This document shows positions 34,120 to 43,580 of a DNA stretch of 64,000 nt, in pieces. Each line of letters opens with the position of its first letter. The stretch's first letter is position 1. Both the position numbers and the translations under genes were made by a program. Under the pieces are notes generated by a model. The model did no database searches, was not told the DNA's origin, and saw only the letters and a list, made by a program, of their open reading frames with translations. This DNA is from Gambelia wislizenii (taxonomy: Eukaryota; Chordata; Lepidosauria; Squamata; Crotaphytidae), in contig JAUMIR010000001.1 of the NCBI GenBank assembly GCA_030847615.1, positions 32,115,501 through 32,179,500 of the forward strand, read 5' to 3'.

Positions 34120-35655
34120 CTGTTAAAGACATTGATAATAATGTATATACTTTATGTTTACTTTAGATCAAAATCCGCAACATAGATTTTTTAAAAAATA
34201 CAGAGGTTGGATTCAACTCAAGATAGTTGCATTTAGTCATTACGTATGTTTTACAGTGAATGTAATAGACCAACATGTAATTAATCCAGGTTTAATCTAA
34301 TACATAATCTGCTAGTTTTATTGGGTAGTGGAAATGGACTGCACGGGAAATGTGTGACTCTCCAAATATTATCGACCTGCAAGTCATACCACCTTCACTA
34401 GCACAACCAATGGTAGGGGATGATGGGCAGTCTAACAACATCTGGAAGGTTATACATTCCTTATCCCTAAACTAGCAGTTACAAGGCAACTGGGACCCCT
34501 AATCTCATGACATAGTCTGAAAGCACACAATGGAGCAACTAAAATAAACAGGTCTAGGTCTCATCAGTGCTTGGATGTACAGAACCCTATATATTTGTAG
34601 GGGGAGAAAGGGTGGGAGATGCCTGGAGTGTTTAACCCTTGTCCTCAAACATCTTTTACATTTCTCTCTCGCTTATTTTAATCTTACCTGGCCCTGAGAA
34701 GCATCTCCTCTCTCCACCAGCCATTTTCCTCCCTGCAAACATTCCTACATATCATGAACTGGAAATTCATACTTTGAAAATACATTCGTCAACTATAACT
34801 ATTATCTGAGGGCAGCTTCACAACTATCTTTTCAAGATAGGAAATAAAAGTAGTCAAGTCTCACAATAATAAAATGATTTCATACAATCAGTCAATAACA
34901 GCTTAGTAAGAGCTCGGTTTCACACTGATGTAGCCGATACACAAATGTATATACACTGGCCTGCTCCAAATGTATATACTGGCCTATCCCCCAAATGCAT
35001 TAGACTTCAGTTTCACCATCACTTGCCATCATGTCCACTCTGGGTGGAGATGATGGGGGTTATAGTCCAACATATCTGGGGGACATGAAGCTGGATAAAA
35101 GAGGCCAGAATTCTGATAGGGACTTCTGCATGTGTAACTTCAGCTTACTGATAAGCCCCTGAAGCTGCTCTGCATGTCTGTTCTGTGCTTCATGGCAAGC
35201 AGGCAGGCTTAAAGAAACATCTGGCTACATCCCCATAGCCAAATGTGAAATGACAGCAGTGCTAAGATCCGCCAGGGGTCTCAGTGCTGCAGTGATCATT
35301 TTGCATCTGGCTATGAGGACGTAGCCAGATGCTTCTTTGAGCCTGCCTGCTTGCTGAGAAGCATGGACTGGAGGGCCTAAACCAGAGTATCCTGTGTGAC
35401 ACTTGGTATTGCTTTACCCATGTCAAACCTACGTTCAGTCTGGGACAATGGGAATGCTCACTGCAGTTTATATTAATCCCAAAAATCTTCATTGGCCCTA
35501 TGATTAGGCATGGCCGAGACAGCATATGGGGAAGAAGGGGTTTGAAAAGATTTTTTTAAAAAAAAAAGAAAAAGAAGAAAACAACAGAAAAGAAAAAAAA
35601 CCTTTTGCCCACCCAAATGAATTTCTTTGGCAGCGGTTAAGGTTGGTGGATGAAG
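34120..35655. other. RHOQ intron 3, part flanking exon
   Basis: A short 'gatgggcagtctaacaacat' repeat is at 34380-34460, and a pair of similar segments ('agccagatgcttctttgagc' and its reverse) at 35215-35235 and 35320-35345. No gene. Confidence 0.45.
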
Positions 35656-35995
35656 AACGTAGAAGTTGCTGTTATTTGCTGTCAATTTAACTTTGACCTA
35701 TAGCAGTCATATGAATGAGAAACCTTCAAGAACACCCCTGCTCAGGTACTGAAAATTCAGGGCTGTGGTTTCCTTAATTGAATCAATCCTTCTGTAATGT
35801 GGTCTTCTTCTTTCCTGACTGCCTTCCATTTTGCTAAGCATTTATTGCTTTTTCCAACGAGTCCTGTCATTTCATGATGTGTCCAAAGTACGATAGCCTC
35901 AGTTTAGTCACTTTGGTTTCTAGTGAGAGTTCAAGCTTGATTTGCTGTAGGACCCATTTATTTGTCTTTTTGGCAGCCTCAGAGCTTAGAAGTAA
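35656..35995 (-). mobile_element. RTE/Bov-B LINE 3' fragment (minus)
   Basis: Resembles 32785-33095: 'ttcagggctgtggtttcctt', 'gtccaaagtacgatagcctc', 'agcttgatttgctgtaggac'. It abuts the DIRS element. Confidence 0.75.
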
Positions 35996-36080
35996 CTAGG
36001 TACAAATTGCCAACAATGAAGGTACAACCATTAACATTATGAATGTAAGTTACTGAGAATAAAGTCACTTCTTTTTAAAT

Positions 36081-36247
36081 CGGAACTTTGGTACTTACCG
36101 TGAAGGTTCCTTTTCAGCAGAAGAGGGGAGGGATTCCTTCAGAGTGGGTATTGGCTCCGCCTCCATTCAAGACAGGCAGGATAATCTACGAATCAAAAAA
36201 CAGCACACATACTCCCCCTAGAGGTGGAGCCAACCCCAAGCTCCCCA
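36081..36247 (-). repeat. DIRS right inverted terminal repeat
   Basis: 36110-36247 is the reverse complement of 41230-41366 with only a few mismatches by eye. Shared text includes 'ttcagagtgggtattggctc' and 'aaaaaacagcacacata'. The extra outer 29 bp (36081-36109) is absent from the left repeat but is present, inverted, in the internal complementary region. Confidence 0.92.
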
Positions 36248-36367
36248 GGGAAATGTCACATAGCTCCAGCAAAAAAGACAAATATACCCAAAAATCAAAA
36301 ACACCACTAAATAACCTCTATACCTACAAACTAAAAACCTACTCTCCCCCCTTTTTACGTGCTTCTC

Positions 36368-36388
36368 CTTCTCTCTCTCTCTCTCTCT
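36368..36388. repeat. (CT)n microsatellite inside the DIRS element
   Basis: About ten CT units lie between the right terminal repeat and the internal complementary region. Confidence 0.85.
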
Positions 36389-36410
36389 TTTTTATATATA
36401 TGGGAGGGTA

Positions 36411-36507
36411 AGGAATCCCTCCCCTCTTCTGTTGAAAAGGAACCTTCACAGTAAGTACCAAAGTTCCGTTTTCTAGCAGAGAGGGGAGGGATTCCTTCAG
36501 ACTGGGA
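36411..36507 (-). repeat. DIRS internal complementary region
   Basis: 36411-36468 is the inverse of the right terminus (36081-36139). 36469-36507 is the inverse of the left terminus (about 41328-41366), directly joined at AAAGTTCCG|TTTTC. This matches the DIRS arrangement in which the region complements both ends and is thought to template closure of a circle. It lies just after the recombinase stop. Confidence 0.9.
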
Positions 36508-36583
36508 CCTAGAACAGCGGTCCAAGAACAGGGGAGGGAACAAACAATAACTAACAGCTGTCCTTAATAACCTGCTGAAGTAC

Positions 36584-37600
36584 TCATCGCCCAAAAGCTG
36601 CATCAGCCGATGCATAGGCATCAATATGATAATGTCTGGTAAAAACAGACGCCGACGCCCAAGTCGCTGCTCTGCAAATATCCAGAACAGACTGAGAAGA
36701 ACCCAGAGCTGCCGAAGTGGCTGCACTCCGAGTTGAATGTGCCTGAATACCCTTTGGCACTGGTAAGGCACTGCTGATATGCGTCTGCTCAATGCACTGC
36801 CGCACCCACCTAGCGATGGTGGAAGAGGACACCTTCCTCCCCTTCAAACGCCCCGAAAAGGCAACAAACAAGGCATCCGCCCTACGAAACTCCTCAGTTC
36901 TCTTCACATACATCTTCAGAACCCTTCTAACATCTAACCTATGCGACATCTTTTCCAGATCAGCCGACGGATTCAGGCAAAAGGAAGGTAACACCAATTC
37001 TTGTGCCCTGTGAAAACTAGAATTCACCTTAGGAATGCAGGAAGGCTCTAAACAGAAAGTGACTGAGTCCTTCCTAAAAATGCACAGTTCCTCTCTAACC
37101 AACAGAGCACCCAACTCAGAGACCCTCCTGACAGACGTAATCGCAACCAAAAAGGCAACCTTCCAAGTAAAAAAACTCAGATCAATCGACCTAATAGGTT
37201 CGAATGGACTGTCCGTAAGAGCCTTAAGAACCACATTTAGCTTCCATGAAGGAAACCTATGGACTACTGGGGGACCTAAAGCCACAGCCCCCTTTAAGAA
37301 ACTTTTAATGTGTGGGTGAGAGGCTAAAGGCCTCCTACCACCACCTTTCAGAATTGGCCCTAACGCTGAAACATGTTGCTTGAGTGTGTTCGGGGAAAGT
37401 CCCTTCTTCATACCCGACTGTAAGAAGGCCAAGACAGCCCCCACTGACACCTGCAAAGGTCTAACCCCTTTTGATCTGCACCACCGACAAAAGGCTCTCC
37501 AAGTCACCTCAAACAGTCTGATAGTGGAAGGGCGTCTGGCCGCCAACATAGTTTCTACCACCTCACTCTCATAACCTTTCTTCAAGTCTCTTCCGCTCAA
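36584..37600 (-). CDS. DIRS tyrosine recombinase (338 aa, open)
   Basis: Intact 338-residue frame. The N-terminal part (about 15-100) is an alpha-helical SAM-like core-binding region (RPSTIRLFEVTWRAFCRWC). The catalytic part has box A SVRRVSEL (Arg158/159), then HSTR (His288, Arg291), Trp314 and the nucleophile Tyr324 in VFTRHY, i.e. the R..HxxR..Y set of tyrosine recombinases. The family joins the cDNA circle into a target by strand exchange. It overlaps the end of the RT-RNase H frame by 32 bp in a different frame. It is the only uninterrupted gene of the element. It belongs to the retroelement, not the host. Confidence 0.93.
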   Translation of the reverse strand: MSGRDLKKGYESEVVETMLAARRPSTIRLFEVTWRAFCRWCRSKGVRPLQVSVGAVLAFLQSGMKKGLSPNTLKQHVSALGPILKGGGRRPLASHPHIKSFLKGAVALGPPVVHRFPSWKLNVVLKALTDSPFEPIRSIDLSFFTWKVAFLVAITSVRRVSELGALLVREELCIFRKDSVTFCLEPSCIPKVNSSFHRAQELVLPSFCLNPSADLEKMSHRLDVRRVLKMYVKRTEEFRRADALFVAFSGRLKGRKVSSSTIARWVRQCIEQTHISSALPVPKGIQAHSTRSAATSAALGSSQSVLDICRAATWASASVFTRHYHIDAYASADAAFGR

Positions 37601-39110
37601 CCTCCAGGCGTGTAGTTGTACGTGGATCCTGGATCTGGATGCAACAGCCTGGATCTGGATGCAACAGACCGTTCTGAACTAGAAGGTCCGGCCAAGGTGG
37701 AAGAGGCCACGGATCCTGAACCTGCAACTGAATCAGATCTGGAAACCACAGTCTTCGTGGCCAACGGGGCGCGATGAGAATCACCTCTGCCTTCTCCTGT
37801 CTGATCTTTCGTAGCACCCGTCCCAACAAAGCCATAAGAGGAAATGCATAACACAAGACCCGTGGCCACACCATTGTTAAGGCATCGAAGGCTAACGCTC
37901 CCTTGGTCCAAAACCTGGACACAAAGCGAGTCAGTTTGTGGTTTGTCTCTGACGCAAAGAGACCCACCCACGGAGCCCCGAATCTGAAGACCACCATCTG
38001 AAACACCAGATTGTTTAGTCCCCACTTGCCATGCATCAGCGTGTTCCAGCTCAACCAATCCGCCTGTGAGTTCAAGCTTCCCTTCAGATACTCTCCTTTG
38101 ATTGACGACAGATGGCTCTCTGCCCATTGGAACAATAGCTTGGTTTCCTGCATGAGGTTCCGTGACCTTGTTCCCCCTTGTCTGTTTATGTGCGCTCTCG
38201 TTGAGATGCTGTCGGTCCAAACAAGCACATGACCACCCTGCACTAGAGGCTGGAACTCTAGTAGCGCTAGACGTACTGCCCAAAGCTCCAAAATGTTGAT
38301 GCTGAACTCCGATTCCTGTGCGGACCAGGATCCCTGAGCTATTTGGTTGTTGCAGTGAGCACCCCATCCTGACAACGAAGCATCCATCATCATGACAATC
38401 CTCCTTGGTTCCTGTATCTGGACCCCTTGCTGGAGGCTCTCTGTCATCCACCATTCCAACGAACGCTTTACTTCTCGCAGTACCTTTATCCACCTGCAAG
38501 CTCTCTGAGCTATTAACTCCTGGAAGGGTAGGAGAAACCACTGGAGTTCCCTGAGATGGAACCTGGCCCAGGGAACTGAATCTATACAGGCTATCATTAG
38601 GCCTAGCAGGCAAGCTAGCGACATCAAGGGACTCTTTTCCTGGTCCCGGACGAGTTGGACTAGATCCTGTAGATTTTTCCTTCTGTCTGTCGGTAAAAAG
38701 ACTCTGTAGGTCTCGGTGTCCAAAATGTTGCCTAGATGTTGTAGCCTCTGAGACGGTTCCAAGTGACTCTTCTCCCTGTTCACTATGAAACCGTGTGACT
38801 CCAGACAATGTATTGTTACCTCTACATCCTGTGCTGCCTTGTCCCTTGACAACGCCCTTATCAGGATGTTGTCCAGGTACAGGTACAAGTGAATTCCCTG
38901 TGACCTCAGATGGGCCACCAGAGCCACCAGGATCTTCGTGAATACTTTGGGTGACGAGGACAGGCCGAAAGGCAGGGCCCTGTATTGGTAATGTCTTTCC
39001 TTGAAGGCGAACCTCAGAAAACGCCTGGGAGCCGGGTGGATCATGATGTGCAGGTACGCTTCCTGCAGGTCCAGCGAGGCCAGGAAGTCCCCTTCCTGAA
39101 TGCCCTCTAG
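37569..39110 (-). CDS. DIRS reverse transcriptase C-part plus RNase H
   Basis: A frame open from about 39110, first Met at 39044. Before that Met, motif A lies in the same frame. After it come ALPFGLSSSPKVFTK (RT motif B, residues 23-37 from the Met) and the active-site box at residues 56-59. That box reads YLDN instead of YLDD, a change in a metal-binding aspartate. RNase H residues are in place: Asp221 (MMMDASLSGWG), Glu253 (ILELWAV), Asp278 (VWTDS), Asp329 (NSQADWLSW). A C-terminal region (350-450: GLFASETNHKL ... YAFPL ... ILIAPRWPRRLWFPDL) resembles the segment that follows RNase H in DIRS elements and is often called methyltransferase-like. A direct 20-bp duplication lies near 37626-37665. 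Confidence 0.88.
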   Translation of the reverse strand, partial: LEGIQEGDFLASLDLQEAYLHIMIHPAPRRFLRFAFKERHYQYRALPFGLSSSPKVFTKILVALVAHLRSQGIHLYLYLDNILIRALSRDKAAQDVEVTIHCLESHGFIVNREKSHLEPSQRLQHLGNILDTETYRVFLPTDRRKNLQDLVQLVRDQEKSPLMSLACLLGLMIACIDSVPWARFHLRELQWFLLPFQELIAQRACRWIKVLREVKRSLEWWMTESLQQGVQIQEPRRIVMMMDASLSGWGAHCNNQIAQGSWSAQESEFSINILELWAVRLALLEFQPLVQGGHVLVWTDSISTRAHINRQGGTRSRNLMQETKLLFQWAESHLSSIKGEYLKGSLNSQADWLSWNTLMHGKWGLNNLVFQMVVFRFGAPWVGLFASETNHKLTRFVSRFWTKGALAFDALTMVWPRVLCYAFPLMALLGRVLRKIRQEKAEVILIAPRWPRRLWFPDLIQLQVQDPWPLPPWPDLLVQNGLLHPDPGCCIQIQDPRTTTRLEVERKRLEERL

Positions 39111-39560
39111 GATGGAATAAAAGTGTTTCCATCCTGAATTTGCGCGTTGTCACCCATCGATTCACCTCTTTTAGATTCAGAATAGCTCTCCAATCCTTGT
39201 TCTTCTTGGGCACAAGGAAGAGAAGAGAGTACGTTCCCGTGAATCTCTCTGATGTCAGCACCGGTTCTATTGCTTGAATGTGGAGTAGATGCGCAACGCC
39301 GTCTCCATTAATATCTGCTTCTCCTGAGATGCCGTCCGGCAGGACTGGACGAAGGAGGGGGGAGGTTTGGCAACAAGATCTATTGTGTACCCTTGACTGA
39401 TGGTTCTGTTGACCCAGGCATCTGAGGATGTACCTTCCCAAACTTCCGCAAATGTTGCCAATCTTCCCCCCACCTGTAGGTCCGAGTAGTCAAAGCGACT
39501 GCCCGGGCTTGCCCCCCCCCTGCTTGGGGGTTTGAGCACCCTGCGATTTAGAGAAGGTAT
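39111..39560 (-). pseudogene. DIRS RT N-terminal part, frameshifted
   Basis: The fragment LQVGGRLATFAEVWEGTSSD followed by AWVNRTISQGYTIDLVAKPP (about 39380-39490) is the usual lead-in to DIRS RT. The frame then changes near 39260-39290 to one reading TGTYSLLFLVPKKNKDWRAI and LNLKEVNRW. It changes again near 39110 into the main RT frame. At least two indels therefore separate the fingers domain from the rest. Confidence 0.8.
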
Positions 39561-39583
39561 TCACCTTCGCCTTCAGAAAATAT

Positions 39584-41150
39584 CTAGGTGTACTCCAGAT
39601 ATTCCCTTGAGTTCCCAGATCTAAAGCCTCTATAGTTCTGGTGACTACTCCGCAAGAACTTGCGATCCTCCTTTCTGGGGAGGGAAGGTAACGCCTTCTT
39701 CTTATCCTTGGTCTCCACCAGCACCTCCTCTAAGGTGTCACCAAATAACTTCCCTCCTTTAAACACTGGCCTTGGCCTTGTTATCCGCATGCCAGTTCCT
39801 GAGCCATAACTGCCGTCTAGCCGCGACATTAGCTCCTACTGCTCTAGCTGAAAAACGAAAGGCATCCAAGCTAGTATCCGCCACGAAGGCAGAAGCCTTG
39901 GCCATCTTGTTGACCCCCTGGTGCAGTCTAACTTTGTCCTCAGGAAGGGACGCTAAAATGTTCTTCGCCCACCTGATGGTGGCCCTGGCAAACATAGAAG
40001 CAGACGCCATTGCCCGAACCGCCAGAACAGAAGCCTCATGGGACCTGCGTAAAAAGGTCTCTATTCTCTTATCCTCAGGAGCCCTAAGGTTCTCGTCACC
40101 ATCTCTCAGGAATAACAAACCAGAGACCAACCTTGCCACCGGCGCATCTATGGCAGGCAGTTTAAGCAGATCCATAACCTCAGTAGGATAGGAATAAAAG
40201 GTCTTTGCATAGGTTGGCTGAGACTTGGATGCCCCAGGGTGGGCCCACTCAGCTAGCATTGCCTCTTTAAAAGCTTCAGGAAAGGGTAAAACATTGCCAG
40301 ATCCCCTCCTCTAGGACCCTCATCTCTGGGACCCCTTTAGGAACACTCCCTGGGTTGTCTCCCGAGGGTTCCAACTCTAGGGCCCTTACCATCTTCTTTA
40401 TAAGAACCAGAAAGACAGAAGATTCAAACAATCTGGGAGAAACCTGTTCCTCCTCATGCTCCTCCTCCCCTTCGGAAGAAAGCTCCCCCTCTTCCCTGGA
40501 TGAAAGAGACTCATCGTCTCCCTTCCCGGCTCCCTCCCAGTCTGGGATCTGGGTATGGTGCATCTTTTTGGTCCTCTTGCGAGGCTCGCCCCCTGGTCGC
40601 TCGGGGCCCTGGCGCACTGGAGCGCTCCTACCCTGATCAGGCCCTTTACCGGTGCTTCCCGGCCTGCCGCCAGTTCCGGACCCGCTGGGGCTTGATGGCG
40701 CTGGGCTTCCCCCCCCCCACCGGGCAGTGGAGAAGCACCCCCCTGGAGGCCTCTACTGATCCCGCTTGCCGCCAGAGTTTGCCGCGTGATCATCGCGATC
40801 CACGCTGCAAGCTGTGGCAGCAACTCCTTACCTCCCAATACCAAGGGGGGAAGGTCCTCCAGGTCGCCGGCATCCTGATTCTGTGCCCCATCATCCGAGA
40901 CTGGCTGCTCCGCCGCTTCGGATGACCCGGCTGAGGACACGGAAGCGTCGTCCGCCCCCTCTCTGGAGGCCCCATCACGCCCGCGGGCTGCTGGTTCACC
41001 CGCCTGGAGGCTCAACAGGCTCCCCGTAGTGGGAGCGCGGAGCACCATTCCTCTGCTCTGGGCATTAAGCCCAGGGAGGGAGAGATCGTTCTCCTCCTTG
41101 GAGGAGGAAAGATCGCTCCCCTGCACATGTTTTCTCATGGACGCCGCCAT
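39584..41150 (-). pseudogene. DIRS gag-like region, frameshifted
   Basis: Starts at MAASMRKHVQGSDLSSSKEE (41150) just inside the left terminal repeat. An acidic, low-complexity part follows in another frame (REEGELSSEGEEEHEEEQVS, about 40430-40500). Then comes a helical, alanine-rich part (40259-39759: PTEVMDLLKLPAIDAPVARL, MASASMFARATIRWAKNILA) and a basic end (39829-39584). The position and character fit a DIRS gag, but no motif proves it. Frame changes occur near 40620, 40270 and 39780. The sequence is GC-richer than surrounding intron. Confidence 0.65.
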
Positions 41151-41229
41151 CTTGATTCCTTTGTTCAGCTTAAGGATTGCCGGAGCTAAGGAAAGTCCTG
41201 ACCTGTCCCTACACGAGGCAGAACTGAAC

Positions 41230-41366
41230 TGGGGAGCTTGGGGTTGGCTCCACCTCTAGGGGGAATATGTGTGCTGTTTTTTGATTCGTAGATTATCCTG
41301 CCTGTCTTGAATGGAGGCAGAGCCAATACCCACTCTGAAGGAAGCCCTCCCCTCTCTGCTGGAAAA
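41230..41366 (-). repeat. DIRS left inverted terminal repeat
   Basis: 'tggggagcttggggttggct' through 'cctctctgctggaaaa' mirrors 36110-36247. In element orientation this is the 5' end, upstream of gag. Confidence 0.92.
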
Positions 41367-42326
41367 GTGACTGTTACCCCCTCCTCTTACAAGCTGGGAC
41401 AAATTCTTCCTCTAAGGTGGCTTCTTTTTTGTTGTATACCATAGATCTATGTGTTTGGCAGCAACAAGGGGTTGGGTCCACAAGGTGGGAGAAAACAGAT
41501 TGAAGTGATGTGCATAAGAAGGAAAAATAAGATGAGGAAAAGTGGTGGAGGAAGAGGCGAGTATGCCAGCAAGATTAAAAAAAACTACTGTATGAGGAAA
41601 GAGAGGGTCAAGGTGCAGGCATGACGGTGTATCTATTTAGCCTACTGCTCCCCAGTTTTAGCACATAGCCTCAAAAACTGCTGCTGCTAGTTCTCCAAAT
41701 ACAGATGTTAATCTAGATATGCATAGAGAAAATTCAAGTTTTACAGAAGTAGAAAAAAAGTCTTTTGGGGGAACCCTATATGGGAAACAAAGACAACAAG
41801 ACCCTGCCTCAAGAAGTTTACAATGCATATTTTCACAAATGAGATGAGAAAGAAGGGAAGGGGGAATGAAAATAAGGAATGAATGTGACCAAATGCCATT
41901 ATACATATTTTGCAGCTTGGAAAGGTTACCTTTTGGACTATAACTCCCAAATTCCACACCTAGCATGACTATTGGCTATGCTAGCTGAGGTTTCTGAGAG
42001 CTGTAGTCTTAAAAAGAACCTTTTCAAGCACTGGTACTTTGGCTTCATTTCAGTGGTGAGTGGTGGCTGATTAAGCAAAACAATTCATCAGAAAACATGA
42101 CTTTGGAAGAGGGAGACAGAGGAAAAACAAGGGAGTTCTTTAAAATATAATGATGTGGGCAGAGTCAGTTAAAAATTAGGAGACTTTATGGCAGCCATGA
42201 AGGGAGGGGGTTACATGTCATAGGCCATGGAGACCTCTAAAGACAAAAAAGGGAGTTTGTCCTGGTTATAGGGAAGAATGCTTTCTCTTCATTTGTTTCC
42301 ATAGAACACATGATACTCAGACCTAC
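41367..42326. other. RHOQ intron 3 beside exon
   Basis: A short dispersed 'ggactataactcccaaattc' inverted motif is at 41936-42010. No gene. Confidence 0.45.
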
Positions 42327-42491
42327 CTGTGTTCCAACTAACAAGTACGGTACATTTGGTGCATATTCCTTTAATTCTGGTACCCATTCCTCCTTCACAT
42401 TCTGGAAAGAAGCTGGATTGACCACAGAGAAGCAGATGAGGAAAACATCAGTCATTGGGTATGACAATGGTCTCAGGCGATCATAGTCTTC
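42327..42491 (-). CDS. RHOQ: RHOQ (TC10), switch II to G4 exon
   Basis: On the minus strand, an acceptor (TGCCCTCAG) precedes [20 protein letters not shown], then [20 protein letters not shown] and [15 protein letters not shown], then GTAGGT. The exon is 165 nt, 55 codons, phase 0 at both ends. It begins directly after the DTAGQ of switch II, which must be in the preceding exon, and includes the remainder of switch II (EDYDRLRPL) and the first half of the G4 motif. [20 protein letters not shown] is diagnostic of RHOQ. Together with the two downstream exons it accounts for residues 68-205 of a 205-residue protein. I looked for the exons encoding residues 1-67 (P-loop and DTAGQ) at higher coordinates and did not recognise them. 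Confidence 0.96.
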
Positions 42492-42874
42492 CTGAGGGCA
42501 GAAATGGAAAGATATCCATATGATTTTGCACTGCTAGCTAGTGTTTCAAACATTGCAACTTTGATTCAATGTATGTTTTGGCGATTTTGAGCACTGACTG
42601 CATCAATATTTCATCTATGCCCATCCTTGCCCCCCCAGCTTTCCTCCAAGGAGCTCCAGATAGCAAAAATTATTCTCCTCCATTCTGTCCTCAGAGAACA
42701 ACCCTGGGAGGTGAATTATGTTGAAAGTGACTTATACCCAAGCTATCCCAGCGTGCTTCATTACCAAGAAGTTATCTGAACATGGGTCTTGCCAATCCTA
42801 GTTCAGCACTCAAAACTGCTACAGCACAATGGCTCTCAGAAAACTTTCTGATCCAGACCTTGCAGAAGTCACTG

Positions 42875-42945
42875 TTTGGACTACAACTCCCAGAATGGCA
42901 ACTGGCCACTTTGGCTACAGGATTCTGGGAGTTACATTCCAGAAA
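42875..42945. repeat. Palindromic ACTACAACTCCCAG repeat
   Basis: 'tggactacaactcccagaat' (42878) and 'attctgggagttacattcca' (42922) form a foldback about 70 bp long. The core resembles the ZNF143/SBS-type motif (ACTACAAYTCCCA). Similar diverged units are at 16803, 33490, 41936 and 59325. Confidence 0.6.
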
Positions 42946-43333
42946 GCAGGTCCTAAGTTTAAGCTTTTCTAACCTTAACCTGTAGGCAACTGATTGCATC
43001 TTAGACTACCTACTACTATGGCTATGCTCCTCTCTCCAAAAATGCCATCTTCAGTCTTTATGATTGGTAGGACTGTGCTCAGGGAAATGGTGCGTTAAAA
43101 CTCACTGGCTGTGGAGTGTGGTAGAGAGGATTAAACTGTCTACAATGAGTCAGAGGGTTATGTTCTGTGCTCTGCATTATATCTCATCTCTTGTTAAGAA
43201 AAACAGAACAAATGACACCAAAGGGGGGAAATGCTCATATCATCTATTGATTGAGTGATACTTAAGAATCACAAAATAAAATTTTAAGTGAAATATAAAT
43301 ACACAATAAAGACATATTACAATAAAATACAGA

Positions 43334-43580
43334 GAGCAGTGTGGTGTAGTGGTTTGAGTGCTGGACTAGGACACTGGGAGACCAGAGTTCAAATTCCCAC
43401 TCAGCCATGGAATCCTCTACTGGGTGATCTTGGGCAAGTCACACACTCTCAGCCTCAGGAAGGCAATGGCAAACCCCCTCTGAACAAATCTTGCTCCCTC
43501 CCAAAAAAAACCCTGCCAAGTTCTCCTTAAGGTTGCCATAAGTCAGAACTGACTTGAAGGCACACAACAATGACAATAAA
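43334..43580 (+). mobile_element. tRNA-derived SINE with Bov-B-type tail, near full length
   Basis: Contiguous head ('gtggtgtagtggtttgagtg'), B-box-like 'gagttcaaattcccactcag', body and tail ('ttgccataagtcagaactga', 'gcacacaacaa'). This copy shows the structure without the foldback found at 24510. Confidence 0.85.

Larger units (their letters stand above)
36081..41366 (-). mobile_element. DIRS-like tyrosine-recombinase retroelement, near complete
   Basis: In minus orientation, from 41366 to 36081, it carries gag remains, RT, RNase H and a tyrosine recombinase. It is bounded by inverted terminal repeats and has an internal complementary region, the hallmarks of the DIRS order. Elements of this order use a recombinase on a circular intermediate rather than an integrase, so no target duplication is expected and none is seen. 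The recombinase frame is open, while gag and the RT N-terminus are frameshifted, so this copy is probably not autonomous. It lies in RHOQ intron 3 on the same strand as the gene. The length (about 5.3 kb) is typical. Confidence 0.93.

Noticed and set aside
37597..39441. A 614-codon open frame on the minus strand
   Set aside because: Only its first ~110 codons are RT. After about 39110 it is the shadow of the RT-RNase H frame and has no family resemblance.
40398..40620. C-terminal part of the 250-codon minus frame
   Set aside because: Past about 40620 the gag-like reading continues in another frame, so this tail is out of frame.
36081..41366. Endogenous retrovirus
   Set aside because: No LTRs in direct orientation, no integrase, protease or envelope. 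Tyrosine recombinase and inverted ends identify DIRS.
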